Source: an uncultured Pelagimonas sp.
Lineage (GTDB): Bacteria; Pseudomonadota; Alphaproteobacteria; Rhodobacterales; Rhodobacteraceae
DNA length: 64,000 nucleotides
Reading direction: 5' to 3'
Assembly: GCA_947499735.1 (NCBI GenBank)
Contig: CANMPP010000007.1
Coordinates: 45,291-109,290, forward strand
Numbering within the stretch: position 1 is the first letter of the stretch; each line of letters begins with the position of its first letter. Shown piece by piece: positions 55,151 through 64,000 of this stretch. Under the pieces are notes generated by a model. The model worked only from the letters and a program-made list of their open reading frames with translations, was not told where the DNA came from and searched no databases. Position numbers and translations under genes: made by a program.

Positions 55151-56617
55151 ATGCAGCAGTTCCAACAGTATATCGGCGGCGCATTTTCTGATGGCAGCGC
55201 GCAATTCGAAAGCCGCGATCCTGCAACGGGCGATGTTTGGGCCATGATGCCGGAGGCACGGACAAAGGATGTCAATGCGGCCGTGACCGCCGCCCATGAA
55301 GCGTTCTTTGACCCTGCATGGGCCAACATGACGGCATCAGCACGAGGTAAGCTGCTGTACCGGCTGGCTGACTTAATTGCTGAAAATGCACAAACACTGG
55401 CCCAGTTGGAAACCCGGGATACTGGAAAAATCATCCGCGAGACAATAGCCCAGATCGCATATGTCGCTGATTATTATCGCTACTACGCAGGGCTGGCGGA
55501 TAAAATTGAAGGCGCGCATTTGCCGATCGACAAACCCGACATGGAGGTCTGGCTCCGCCGCGAGCCGGTTGGCGTTGTCGCGGCCATCGTACCGTGGAAT
55601 TCCCAGCTATTTTTGTCTGCGGTGAAAATCGGACCTGCTTTGGCAGCAGGTTGTAGCGTGGTGCTGAAAGCGTCTGAAGAAGGCCCAGCACCCATGTTGG
55701 AATTTGCGCGACTTTTTGATCAGGCAGGTTTTCCGCCCGGCGTTTTGAATGTCATCACTGGGTTTGGTCCAGAATGTGGTGCAGTCCTGACGGCACATCC
55801 CAAAGTAGATCACGTGGCCTTTACGGGTGGTCCTGATACGGCGCGACACATCGTGCGGAATTCGGCGGAAAACCTTGCTTCGACGTCCCTTGAACTTGGC
55901 GGGAAATCTCCTTTTATCGTGTTCGAGGACGCGGATATTGAAAGTGCCGTAAATGCCCAAATTTCGGGAATTTTTGCGGCGACAGGACAAAGCTGTGTCG
56001 CAGGATCGCGGTTGATTATTTCAAACACGATCAAGGCGGCCTTTCTTGCCCGCTTGAAAGAAAAGGTCGAGGCGATCGTGATAGGCCCTCCCGGTGACAT
56101 GGCAACCGAGGTCGGGCCGCTTTGCACCCAAGGCCAGCTAAACACAGCCGTTGACCTTGTCGCCGCGTCACAGGCCGCCGGCGCTAAGGTCATAACCGGG
56201 GGTGCAGCAATTGACCGTAAAGGCACTTATTTCCAACCGACAATTATTGACTGTTCCGACGCCCCAAACGCACCCTGCCTGACTTCAGAGTTTTTTGGTC
56301 CTGTTTTGTCCGTCCTTGGTTTCGACACAGAAGCCGAAGCTCTGAAACTCGCCAATGATACGGATTTTGGTCTGGCATCAGGTGTTTTCACCAAAGACCT
56401 AACACGGGCGCATCGCATGATCCGCGGTATTCGTTCAGGTGTCGTCTGGGTCAACACCTACCGCGCTGTTAGCCCCATCGCGCCCTTTGGAGGGCATGGC
56501 TTGTCAGGCCACGGCCGCGAAGGCGGCATGCAAGCCGCACTCGACTACACCAAAGTCAAAGCAGTTTGGCTGCGCACCAGCGACGACCCAATTCCTGACC
56601 CGTTTGTCATGCGATAG
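55151..56617 (+). CDS. NAD(P)-dependent aldehyde dehydrogenase
   Basis: 488 aa, ATG at 55151 (AAGGACAC upstream). ALDH marks: VAAIVPWNSQLFLS, FTGGPDTARHI, catalytic Glu in LELGGKSPFIVF, catalytic Cys in TGQSCVAGSRL, SEFFGPVLSV and PFGGHGLSGHGREGG. Oxidises the aldehyde released by the upstream steps. Last gene of the operon. Confidence 0.92.
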   Translation: MQQFQQYIGGAFSDGSAQFESRDPATGDVWAMMPEARTKDVNAAVTAAHEAFFDPAWANMTASARGKLLYRLADLIAENAQTLAQLETRDTGKIIRETIAQIAYVADYYRYYAGLADKIEGAHLPIDKPDMEVWLRREPVGVVAAIVPWNSQLFLSAVKIGPALAAGCSVVLKASEEGPAPMLEFARLFDQAGFPPGVLNVITGFGPECGAVLTAHPKVDHVAFTGGPDTARHIVRNSAENLASTSLELGGKSPFIVFEDADIESAVNAQISGIFAATGQSCVAGSRLIISNTIKAAFLARLKEKVEAIVIGPPGDMATEVGPLCTQGQLNTAVDLVAASQAAGAKVITGGAAIDRKGTYFQPTIIDCSDAPNAPCLTSEFFGPVLSVLGFDTEAEALKLANDTDFGLASGVFTKDLTRAHRMIRGIRSGVVWVNTYRAVSPIAPFGGHGLSGHGREGGMQAALDYTKVKAVWLRTSDDPIPDPFVMR

Positions 56618-56923
56618 GCCATCAAGCTTCGCCAGTCTATTGGTGATTTCTATGTCGGGGCCATGGATGCCAAGGACGTGGTGTTTGCCCCGTCATCTCG
56701 GTCATGAGGCCAATTTAGTTTCTTCCTTTTCTTCCTGAAGTGGAGGTTCTCGCGAGGCAGTTCAGAAAGCTCACATTCCATGTTGGTGTGCGCCATGCTG
56801 ATGTTATGTCGTTTCTCCTTGTTGGCAAAATGCCTCGTTAGAGAAGCGGAGGAATTTCGTAAGAGCTCTAGGCCTTTTTGAGGATCAGTAGATCGAATAA
56901 CGCGTCAGGGCTGAATGGCGGGG
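56618..56923. other. Convergent gap
   Basis: No gene or terminator I can support; a short open frame continuing from 56439 is a shadow of the aldehyde dehydrogenase. Confidence 0.4.
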
Positions 56924-57550
56924 CTATTGAAATTTTGTAAGATGTCTTTGTTCAAAGCGCTCTATTTCTGCGGCGGTCGGTGCGGTGCTGGCGAATAGTT
57001 CGACATAGTGTTGCACGCGGGCCAGTCGTTCGTCCGGGTGCTCTGAAATGTCCATCGAGATATAACCGATTTGCGTATAGATCACCGTCATGCCCCGCAC
57101 TTCGGCCTGCTCGGGCGTGTAACCAAAGCGGGTGAACATCTCTGTCACAGCACGAATGCGCGCCGTATCTACATGGTCCAATTTCTGCTGCAAATCTGGC
57201 GCAATGCGGGCCCAGTTGCGAATGGCGAGGTCCAGCTTGGCGTCGAACAGAGTCGTGTCCAGCCAGCAATCCATAAGATTAAAAAGCGCCTCGGTGATCG
57301 TCGCAGCGTCAGCGTCGCATTGTGCGATTAAGTTGCCGGTGTTTTTGCTTTCCCACCGTTCGATCATCGCGTCGTGCAGTTCGTCCAGATTGTCGAAAAA
57401 CCAATAGAACCCTGTGCGTGTCAGATTAAGCTGTTTCGCCAATGGCATCACTTTGACCGCACTAATGCCATCCGAGATCAGCAGCTCATAGGCCGCATCC
57501 AACCATCTATTTTTTGAGCCACGTTGCTTGGGGGATGTTTGATTTTCCAT
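56924..57550 (-). CDS. TetR-family regulator
   Basis: 208 aa, ATG at 57550. TetR HTH (RWLDAAYELLISDGISAVKVMPLAKQLNLTRTGFYWFFDNLDELHDAMIERW) with the FYWFF signature; C-terminal ligand region. Divergent from the flavoprotein gene, with two tandem operator-like repeats between them. Confidence 0.88.
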   Translation of the reverse strand: MENQTSPKQRGSKNRWLDAAYELLISDGISAVKVMPLAKQLNLTRTGFYWFFDNLDELHDAMIERWESKNTGNLIAQCDADAATITEALFNLMDCWLDTTLFDAKLDLAIRNWARIAPDLQQKLDHVDTARIRAVTEMFTRFGYTPEQAEVRGMTVIYTQIGYISMDISEHPDERLARVQHYVELFASTAPTAAEIERFEQRHLTKFQ

Positions 57551-57568
57551 GCGCCGATGATGGTATGT

Positions 57569-57614
57569 CTTGACAGGAGTGTAAAGTCACCGCAGCTTGA
57601 CACATATGTAAAGT
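57569..57614. promoter_or_regulatory. Tandem TetR operators
   Basis: CTTGACAGGAGTGTAAAGT (57569-57587) and CTTGACACATATGTAAAGT (57596-57614): two direct repeats, start-to-start 27 bp. Each contains the inverted repeat TTNACA-N4-TGTNAA. They overlap TTGACA boxes upstream of the flavoprotein gene. The regulator's own sites by position. Confidence 0.6.
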
Positions 57615-57637
57615 ACGCCCGGCCTAGGAGACCCAGC

Positions 57638-59683
57638 ATGTCAAATGATCCATTGCTTCAGCCTTACCAACTGAAACACCTTACACTGCGCAACAGGATC
57701 ATGACGACAAGCCACGAACCTGCATATCCCGAAGATGGCATGCCAAAAGACCGCTACCGGGCGTATCATGAAGAACGCGCAAAAGCGGGGGTTGCTTTGG
57801 CAATGACGGCTGGGTCGGCGGCTGTGTCCAAAGACAGCCCACCCGTTTTCAACAACGTGCTTGCCTATAAAGACGAAGTTGTTCCTTGGATTCAAAACCT
57901 GACCGATGGCTGCCACGAACATGGCTGTGCGGTGATGATCCAGTTGACACATCTGGGCCGTAGAACTGGGTGGAACAAGGGCAATTGGCTGCCGTCAGTA
58001 TCATCGTCGAAACACCGCGAACCTGCGCATAGGGCGTTTCCTAAGCTGATCGAAGATTGGGACATCGACCGGATTATCAATGATTTTGCCGACGCTGCCG
58101 AACGTATGAAAGCGGGTGGCATGGATGGCATTGAACTGCAGGTCTACGGGCATTTGTTGGATCAGTTCTGGTCCCCCCTGACCAACGATCTGGTTGGTCC
58201 TTATGGCGCGGATACACTGGAAAATCGTATGCGGTTTCCCATGGATGTTGTGACTGCGATCCGCAAACGTGTGGGCGGTGAATTTATTGTTGGCCTGCGC
58301 TACACGGCGGATGAGGCGCAAAAAGGCGGCATCACCGAAGAAGATGGGTTGGAAATTTCCAAACGTCTGGCTGCGACCGGGCAAATCGATTTCTTGAACG
58401 TGATCCGGGGGCGTATCCATACCGATCCCGCGATGACTGATGTGATCCCGGTTCAGGGCATGGCCAGCGCACCACATCTGGATTTTGCCGGGCGCGTTAA
58501 AGCGGCGACTGGCATGCCGACATTCCACGCAGCCCGGATTCCTGATGTGGCCACCGCACGGCACGCAGTGCAGTCGGGTCTGTTGGACATGGTGGGCATG
58601 ACCCGCGCACATATGGCGGATCCGCATGTGGTGCAAAAGATCGTTGAGGGCCGCGAGGACGATATCCGTCCATGTGTCGGGGCGACATATTGCCTGGATC
58701 GGATCTATCAGGCAGGCGATGCGTTGTGCATTCACAACGCTGCCACGGGGCGCGAATTGACGATGCCTCATGACATTCCACCAGCTGCCCAAAAACGGCG
58801 TGTTGTGATCGTCGGTGCAGGCCCGGCGGGGCTAGAGGCCGCGCGGGTTGCGGCCGAGCGCGGGCATGAAGTGATCGTGTTTGAGATTCAGCCAGACCCG
58901 GGCGGGCAGGTGCGCCTGACCGCGCAGAATGAACGCCGCAAAGAAATGATATCCATCATCGACTGGCGCATGGCGCAATGTGCTGCGCGCGACGTTGTTT
59001 TCCATTTCAACACATGGGCCGAAGCCGAGGATGTGACCGCATTGGATCCTGATGTGGTAATCATTGCAACGGGCGGAATGCCAAATACCGAACTGTTCGA
59101 AACCGGCAAAGAGGCGTCGCATGTCGTGACAAGTTGGGACATCATCGCGGGGGATGTGAAACCAGCGGACAATGTCCTGATCTATGATGAAAGCGGTGAC
59201 CACGCGGCGCTACAGGCTGCCGAGGTTGCGGCAAAAGCCGGATCCAAGGTCGAAATCATGACCCCGGATCGTACATTTGCACCAGATGTGATGGCCATGA
59301 ACCTGGTGCCCTATATGCGGACCCTGCAAGACAAAGATGTGACCTTCACGGTCACCCGGCGCTTGCTGGGTGTTCAGCCAAACGGAAATCAGCTGACAGC
59401 TAAAATCGGCACGGATTATAGCGATCACACGAGCGATCAAACCTATGATCAGGTGGTGATCAACTATGGGACACTGCCGTTGGACGATCTATATTTTGAT
59501 CTAAAGGATCTTAGTACGAATGCTGGGGCGGTTGATTATGACGATCTGATCGAGGGCAAACCGCAAACCATTTTGAACAATGAAAACGGCCGCTTCCAGT
59601 TGTTCCGCATCGGTGACGCGGTTTCTGCCCGCAACACCCACGCCGCAATCTACGATGCGCTACGTTTGGTGAAAGACATCTAG
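57638..59683 (+). CDS. TMADH/OYE-family NADH:flavin oxidoreductase (N-methylproline demethylase-like)
   Basis: 681 aa from the ATG at 57638 (TAGGAG upstream). Domains: OYE TIM barrel (PYQLKHLTLRNRIMTTSHE, IQLTHLGRRT, DGIELQVYGHLLDQFWSPLTNDL), an Fe-S loop CVGATYCLDRIYQAGDALC, then a FAD/NAD-binding part (VVIVGAGPAGLEAARVAAERGH). Compared with trimethylamine dehydrogenase the second cluster Cys is Ala. Close in memory to N-methylproline (stachydrine-pathway) demethylases, which would suit the imino-acid theme of the window; not proven. Confidence 0.82.
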   Translation: MSNDPLLQPYQLKHLTLRNRIMTTSHEPAYPEDGMPKDRYRAYHEERAKAGVALAMTAGSAAVSKDSPPVFNNVLAYKDEVVPWIQNLTDGCHEHGCAVMIQLTHLGRRTGWNKGNWLPSVSSSKHREPAHRAFPKLIEDWDIDRIINDFADAAERMKAGGMDGIELQVYGHLLDQFWSPLTNDLVGPYGADTLENRMRFPMDVVTAIRKRVGGEFIVGLRYTADEAQKGGITEEDGLEISKRLAATGQIDFLNVIRGRIHTDPAMTDVIPVQGMASAPHLDFAGRVKAATGMPTFHAARIPDVATARHAVQSGLLDMVGMTRAHMADPHVVQKIVEGREDDIRPCVGATYCLDRIYQAGDALCIHNAATGRELTMPHDIPPAAQKRRVVIVGAGPAGLEAARVAAERGHEVIVFEIQPDPGGQVRLTAQNERRKEMISIIDWRMAQCAARDVVFHFNTWAEAEDVTALDPDVVIIATGGMPNTELFETGKEASHVVTSWDIIAGDVKPADNVLIYDESGDHAALQAAEVAAKAGSKVEIMTPDRTFAPDVMAMNLVPYMRTLQDKDVTFTVTRRLLGVQPNGNQLTAKIGTDYSDHTSDQTYDQVVINYGTLPLDDLYFDLKDLSTNAGAVDYDDLIEGKPQTILNNENGRFQLFRIGDAVSARNTHAAIYDALRLVKDI

Positions 59684-59733
59684 TCCTATTGCAGTCTGTA
59701 GAAATTCACCTACAGGCGCAGAGATCGACAGGC
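59684..59733. terminator. Weak hairpin between convergent genes
   Basis: CTGTAG-N8-CTACAG at 59696-59715 (6-bp stem) between the flavoprotein gene and the exporter gene. Too short to be sure. Confidence 0.3.
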
Positions 59734-60561
59734 CTAGATTGATGCCGCCTCAACCAACATATTGATCGCGACGCAGGTGAGGAATAGGCCGAATATTCGT
59801 TTTAGTGGTCTTGGGTTCGTTGCGTGCGCCAATTTCACACCCAGCGGTGCGGTAAGCAGGGTCATACAGATCACGATAAAAAACGCGGGCAAATTGATGG
59901 CGCCAATGGTCAGTGGGGGGCGCGTTGCAGCATCGATATTAGTGAATAAGAACCCAATGGCTGAAGGCACGCCAATTGCCAATCCAAACCCGGCGGCCGT
60001 TGCGACGGCGCGGTGGATCACCACTCCATGTAGCGTCATAAGGGGCACACCAAAGCTGCCCCCGCCAATCCCCATCAGCACCGATAGAAAACCGACGGTC
60101 GCGGATATCGCGCGTTGTTTTATCCCTGTCGGCATTTCAGGAGCAATCTGCCACGTCGCCTTGCTGGCCAGCATATAAAGCCCGATCAAGCTGGCCAAAA
60201 CCCCGAAGATCATTTGCAGATAAACCGTCTGCAGCGAAGAAACCGTCAACATGCCAAAGATTGCGCCAACCGAAATGCCCGGGGCCCATTTCTTTAGGAT
60301 CTCCCATTCGACAGCCCCTTTTCGATTATGTGCCATGACAGACCTGATCGAGGTGACGATAATCGTAGCAAGTGACGTGGCCAAACAGACCTGCATCAAG
60401 TCCGGACCATCATAACCAAGATTTTGGAATATATAAAAGAAGGCGGGAACCAGCACGACGCCCCCTCCAACTCCTAACAGCCCGGCCAACACGCCTGAAA
60501 CGCAACCAACGGCTGCGAGCACAGAAATGAGTTTTACAAAGAGAAGGATGTCATAGTGCAT
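59734..60561 (-). CDS. TauE/SafE-family membrane exporter
   Basis: 275 aa from the ATG at 60561 (an earlier ATG at 60606 gives a poor extension). Family marks: SGVLAGLLGVGGGVVLVPAFFYI, SLATIIVTSIRSVMAHNRKGAVEW, and the repeat FLSVLMGIGGGSFGVPLMTLHG. About eight membrane segments. Moves sulfite, sulfonates or organic acids. Same strand as and just downstream of the GntR gene, so probably co-transcribed. Confidence 0.9.
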   Translation of the reverse strand: MHYDILLFVKLISVLAAVGCVSGVLAGLLGVGGGVVLVPAFFYIFQNLGYDGPDLMQVCLATSLATIIVTSIRSVMAHNRKGAVEWEILKKWAPGISVGAIFGMLTVSSLQTVYLQMIFGVLASLIGLYMLASKATWQIAPEMPTGIKQRAISATVGFLSVLMGIGGGSFGVPLMTLHGVVIHRAVATAAGFGLAIGVPSAIGFLFTNIDAATRPPLTIGAINLPAFFIVICMTLLTAPLGVKLAHATNPRPLKRIFGLFLTCVAINMLVEAASI

Positions 60562-60598
60562 GTCATGCGTACCGATCGATAGTGAGGAGAGTGCGTGG

Positions 60599-61240
60599 CT
60601 ATTCACCTTGGGACAGTAGATTTGCCAAGGTCAAAAATGATGAGGCGACATGTTCTCGCATAAGTTTACGGGTCGCATTGGCATCTGCGTCTAAAATAGC
60701 TTCGGTTATGCTGCCATGTTCAACACGTGATGTTTCAAGGCGGCGGGCATCGCGCCTAAAATTTGCCACACGCCAGGCCTGGGTCCGCATTGTTAGGCTG
60801 GCATGTGTTGCATTGAGGATCTCGTTATTTGCACCTTGATTGATCAATGCGTGAAAGCGCGTGTTGATATGACTATAGGCCGCCGTGTCATCGCCACAAT
60901 CCTTGCCTTCGGTCAGGATCATCACAAGTTGGCGGCGCTGCATTTCAGACATGCGTTGCGCGGCAAGGGCGGCAAGGGAAGCTTCGACTTCGCCGACCGC
61001 TTCAAATAGATCTTCAAAATCATTGGCCTGCATTTTGCGTACAACATAGGCCCGGCGTGGTCCGCGTTCGATCAAGTTTTCTTGCTCAAGCCGGTGCAAA
61101 GCTTCGCGGACCGGTGTTCGCGACACATCAAATTTTTCGCTCAGCGCGATCTCGGCCAGATTGTCCCCCGGGCGCATATGCCCACCGATGATGTCATTCA
61201 AAACCAGATTGTATATCGTTTCAGCTGCACGAACAGTCAT
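60599..61240 (-). CDS. GntR-family regulator (FCD subgroup)
   Basis: 213 aa from the ATG at 61240; upstream ATGs lie beyond the operator and would read through it. wHTH: NDIIGGHMRPGDNLAEIALSEKFDVSRTPVREALHRLEQENLIERG. FCD domain with YSHINTRFHALI and EHGSITEAILDADANATRKLMREHV. Divergent from the gamma-glutamyltransferase gene; operator at 61276-61289. Confidence 0.88.
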   Translation of the reverse strand: MTVRAAETIYNLVLNDIIGGHMRPGDNLAEIALSEKFDVSRTPVREALHRLEQENLIERGPRRAYVVRKMQANDFEDLFEAVGEVEASLAALAAQRMSEMQRRQLVMILTEGKDCGDDTAAYSHINTRFHALINQGANNEILNATHASLTMRTQAWRVANFRRDARRLETSRVEHGSITEAILDADANATRKLMREHVASSFLTLANLLSQGE

Positions 61241-61275
61241 CAAGGTGCCCTTGCGAAATGTGTTCTTTACTGCAT

Positions 61276-61289
61276 TAATGTATACATTA
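61276..61289. promoter_or_regulatory. GntR operator, perfect 14-bp palindrome
   Basis: TAATGTATACATTA, centred on GTATAC, 36 bp upstream of the GntR start and 75 bp before the gamma-glutamyltransferase start. Typical FCD-type GntR site and positioned to control both genes. Confidence 0.6.
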
Positions 61290-61363
61290 TATTTCGACTT
61301 AGATACCAGTGACAAATCGGTACCTCTCACCATCTTTGCACCCATCATCTCAGAGGCATGCTT

Positions 61364-62950
61364 ATGGCTTTCAATTTTTTCTCCGCAGGCCGTCCTGAAA
61401 CGCTTGCATCCAAGGCAATGATTGCAACCTCTCATCCGCTGAGTACTGCGGCAGGTTTGGATATCTTGTCTGCGGGCGGCACTGCGGCAGATGCTGCGAT
61501 TGCTGCGTCAGCCGTGCAAGCGGTTGTTGATCCCCTGATGACAGGTATCGGCGGTGACTGTTTTGCGCTCTATGCGCCAGCAGGTGGTGGCATAAAGGCG
61601 CTAAACGGGTCTAGTCGTGCCCCGGCTGCTGCAACCTTAGATGCGTTGCGCGCAGCTGGCCTTACGGATCACATACCGCAAACCAGCCCCCATGCAGTCA
61701 CGATTCCGGGGGCGATTTCCGCATGGTGTTTGCTGCACAAAGATCATGGCTCATTGCCCTTGGCTCGCATATTTGCACGCGCAATAGATTATGCAGAAAA
61801 CGGTTTTCCCGTAACACCCCGCGTGGCCGCAGATTGGGCCGAAAATGCCGAATTGATAGCCCAAGATGCGCATGCGGCTGCTGTCTTCTTACCTGATGGG
61901 AAACCACCTGCAGTTGGCGACATATGTTACCAACCCTTGCTTGCCGCACGCTTGCGAGAGATCGCCGAACACGGTGCAGACGGATTCTATAAAGGAAAAA
62001 CCGGCGCGAAAATGGCCGCGCATTTGCAAGGCTTGGGCGGACTGCACACAGAAGAAGACTTTCACGCGGGCGCGGACCAAGCTTTTTGGACTGCCCCCAT
62101 CTCGGCCCCCTATCGTGGCTATGATATTTATGAATGTCCGCCAAATGGCCAAGGCCTGTGCGCGCTATTGATTTTACGCATCCTGTCGAAATTCGATCTT
62201 GGCCCGGATGTGTCAGAGGCTGACCGCATTCATCTACACGCCGAGGCCACCAAGCTGGCCTATTATCACCGCGATGCGTTGATTGCGGATCCCAAAGACT
62301 GCGAAGGTCTGGCGGAGCAATTGCTGTCTGATGAGGTCGTTGACGCGTTGGCCGCGCGGATCGATATGACAAAAGCCATGCCTCCTGCCATGTGGGACGA
62401 ACCAGAGCACAAAGACACGATTTACCTTTGCGTGGTCGACCAAGACGGCAATGCGATATCCTTTATCAACTCGATCTTTCACGGTTTTGGTTCGACCCGG
62501 CTGGATCCTGAAACCGGGGTTTTGTTCCAATCACGTGGCGCTGGGTTTCGGATGATTGACGGGCATCCTAACGCCATCGCACCGTTCAAACGCCCCATGC
62601 ACACGATTATTCCAGGCATGGCAGTCAAAGACGGTCGCACCGTGATGCCATTTGGCGTGATGGGCGGACAATATCAGTCTGCCGGGCACGCTGCGTTTTT
62701 ATCAGGCGTGATCGACCGCGGCATGGATCTACAAACCGCCATCGATACGCCGCGCAGTTTTGCCTTCGGTGGCGTCTTGCAGTTGGAACCAACGATGCCC
62801 GCAGACATCCGCACAGACCTCGAAGCACGTGGCCATACCTTAGAGATCCTGACATCCCCACTAGGCGGCGCGCAGGCAATTTACATCGAAGGGGGCAGTT
62901 TACGGGGGGGCAGTGAAACCAGAAAAGATGGGTGTGCACTCGGGATCTGA
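61364..62950 (+). CDS. ggt: Gamma-glutamyltransferase/hydrolase family protein
   Basis: 528 aa from the ATG at 61364 (an ATG at 61358 in frame adds two residues). Ntn hydrolase that self-cleaves before a Thr. Marks: MIATSHPLSTAAGLDILSAGGTAADAAIA, LMTGIGGDCFALYA, the predicted nucleophile Thr in HKDTIYLCVVDQDGNAISF, and GVMGGQYQSAGHA. No signal peptide, so it may be cytosolic, as in gamma-glutamylated intermediate or cephalosporin-acylase-like enzymes. Intact. Confidence 0.88.
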   Translation: MAFNFFSAGRPETLASKAMIATSHPLSTAAGLDILSAGGTAADAAIAASAVQAVVDPLMTGIGGDCFALYAPAGGGIKALNGSSRAPAAATLDALRAAGLTDHIPQTSPHAVTIPGAISAWCLLHKDHGSLPLARIFARAIDYAENGFPVTPRVAADWAENAELIAQDAHAAAVFLPDGKPPAVGDICYQPLLAARLREIAEHGADGFYKGKTGAKMAAHLQGLGGLHTEEDFHAGADQAFWTAPISAPYRGYDIYECPPNGQGLCALLILRILSKFDLGPDVSEADRIHLHAEATKLAYYHRDALIADPKDCEGLAEQLLSDEVVDALAARIDMTKAMPPAMWDEPEHKDTIYLCVVDQDGNAISFINSIFHGFGSTRLDPETGVLFQSRGAGFRMIDGHPNAIAPFKRPMHTIIPGMAVKDGRTVMPFGVMGGQYQSAGHAAFLSGVIDRGMDLQTAIDTPRSFAFGGVLQLEPTMPADIRTDLEARGHTLEILTSPLGGAQAIYIEGGSLRGGSETRKDGCALGI

Positions 62951-64000
62951 GATAGAGGCAGGTAAGGATCATTCCTTTACGGTTTTCTCCTGCACTCCTC
63001 GTACTTCCTCCGTTTGAGCTGGTTTGGTTAAGTGGTCGTCCAATATATAGTTCTTGCTATGGCTCTTGCGAAAGCGATGGCAGATAGATCATTCCAGCTA
63101 AAGGTTGATGCCTCATGATGATGACGTTGCGCTGTCATGGTTTGTATTTCTAACGGATTGTTTAACACGATATTGTCCGGCATGATGTGGGCTAGAAAAT
63201 GCTTAAGTTTGGCATTTTCTCCCTCCAGCGCCTTCAGCTCAGCAGGCTAATTCTGACTTTGGCGTTAGTTTTAGGACGTTCAATTTTGGAAAACTGACGC
63301 GTAACGAAACTAGATTCTAGAATCGTAAGGGCCGGGGGGTTTGGTCATATGTCTCTCTCTATCCTTGCGAATGCGAAGTTCGCGTCGACAGGTGATAGTC
63401 TCTTAGGTGAAGTTAAAACCCTGTTTCCAAACCGGGCCGGTGTCCGGATGCGCTGCGATCCATTTGTTTAGCGTCGACGGTCTGGGCTCAGATTATCTGT
63501 TATTTGGTTGCGCTGAAGCTAACAGGTTCGTGAAATGCGCACCGCACTTACTTAGAATGCTTCTGTCTGTTTCACTCCTGTAGCAGGCATCCTTCATTGC
63601 CGTAAGTGCTATCAAAGGAACAGCATCAAACCGGGGCGGTAATGACTGTTTCTGATACAGGTTAGAGCGAGGTGCGTCTAATCTATCCGCTTTTCATGGT
63701 GCCGACTTGTAGTGGGTGGAATTGGTGTTGATCTGGAGACGTCCATACCATGCCCACTCACTCCGGTGTGGGTAAGTGAGGTGTTTTGTATAGAGCAGAT
63801 GACTCACCAAAGAGCTGCGGCCTGATTCCGGAATTTAGCAGTGCGACTCGCTGCAGAATTCTGAATTTTTAGGTGATTCAGGTTCGTGAATGGTTGAAAA
63901 TGAACTGATTACTGGCGTTATGCACAAAAATACGACGAAAAAAGTTGTTTATAATCAGTAGTTTGTTTGGTTTTTTGATGTTTTTTGTGTTTTTTGTGAA
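62951..64000. other. Non-coding 1 kb with a probable IS3 OrfA remnant
   Basis: On the minus strand 63180-63245 reads AELKALEGENAKLKHFLAHIMPD, the leucine-zipper end of an IS3-type OrfA. The rest has no gene. The last 35 bases are a simple repeat of GTTTTTTG units (63967-63998). Confidence 0.45.

Noticed and set aside
1..64000. CRISPR arrays, given Tn7-like transposases and a CARF-domain protein
   Set aside because: No regularly spaced direct repeats or cas genes found; the CARF domain belongs to RtcR.

Overview
The window reads as a marine alphaproteobacterium, most likely a Rhodobacteraceae (Roseobacter-group) chromosome or large replicon. The basis is about 50-55% GC by eye, VPLPA-CTERM and hydantoinase A/B type genes, tightly coupled ATGA operons, and heavy mobile-element load with many decayed genes. 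Genus assignment is inference. I see no rRNA, tRNA or CRISPR array.

Layout. (1) 1-5.4 kb, accessory: a Rad50-like zinc-hook ATPase with a 71-aa partner, a frameshifted GIY-YIG nuclease, a CoiA-like protein, an unrecognised HTH-like protein and a Ner-type regulator. (2) 5.5-18 kb, transposition island: a TnsA-TnsB-TnsC-TniQ operon whose tniQ frame carries two TAG codons, a VbhA/Fic toxin-antitoxin pair, a cassette of a large serine recombinase with two ParB-like proteins, and a second TniQ-like gene without its N-terminal domain. (3) 18.2-32.1 kb, metabolic island: divergent operons with an XRE-cupin regulator, a GAF protein, HyuA, HyuB and an M24 peptidase on one side. On the other are a complete peptide-type ABC transporter, a Ser/Cys proline-racemase-family enzyme and a second HyuB. 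Together they look like uptake and opening of a cyclic amide, lactam or imino-acid derivative. (4) 32.1-41.5 kb: IS remnants, RtcB/RtcR RNA repair, a convergent SLATT/reverse transcriptase pair (both broken), a resolvase remnant and a decayed TnsB/TnsC fragment. (5) 41.8-46.7 kb: a four-gene operon of largely unknown membrane/coiled-coil proteins ending in DUF4403. (6) 46.7-50.1 kb: a VPLPA-CTERM protein, an AsnC regulator, an IS1182-like remnant, a TnsA-like remnant and AT-rich decayed DNA. (7) 50.3-63 kb, catabolic: a GntR-controlled cluster (alpha/beta hydrolase, flavin reductase, luciferase-like monooxygenase, aldehyde dehydrogenase), a TetR-controlled TMADH/OYE-family flavoprotein, a TauE/SafE exporter, and a GntR regulator divergent from a gamma-glutamyltransferase. 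The last 1 kb holds no gene.

The best candidates for something new are the four-gene membrane operon (41.8-46.7 kb), the recombinase plus double-ParB cassette (12.7-16.5 kb), the TniQ frame with two amber codons, and the SLATT/RT locus with a structured element upstream of the RT. All functions are read from motifs and family memory; no database search was run.
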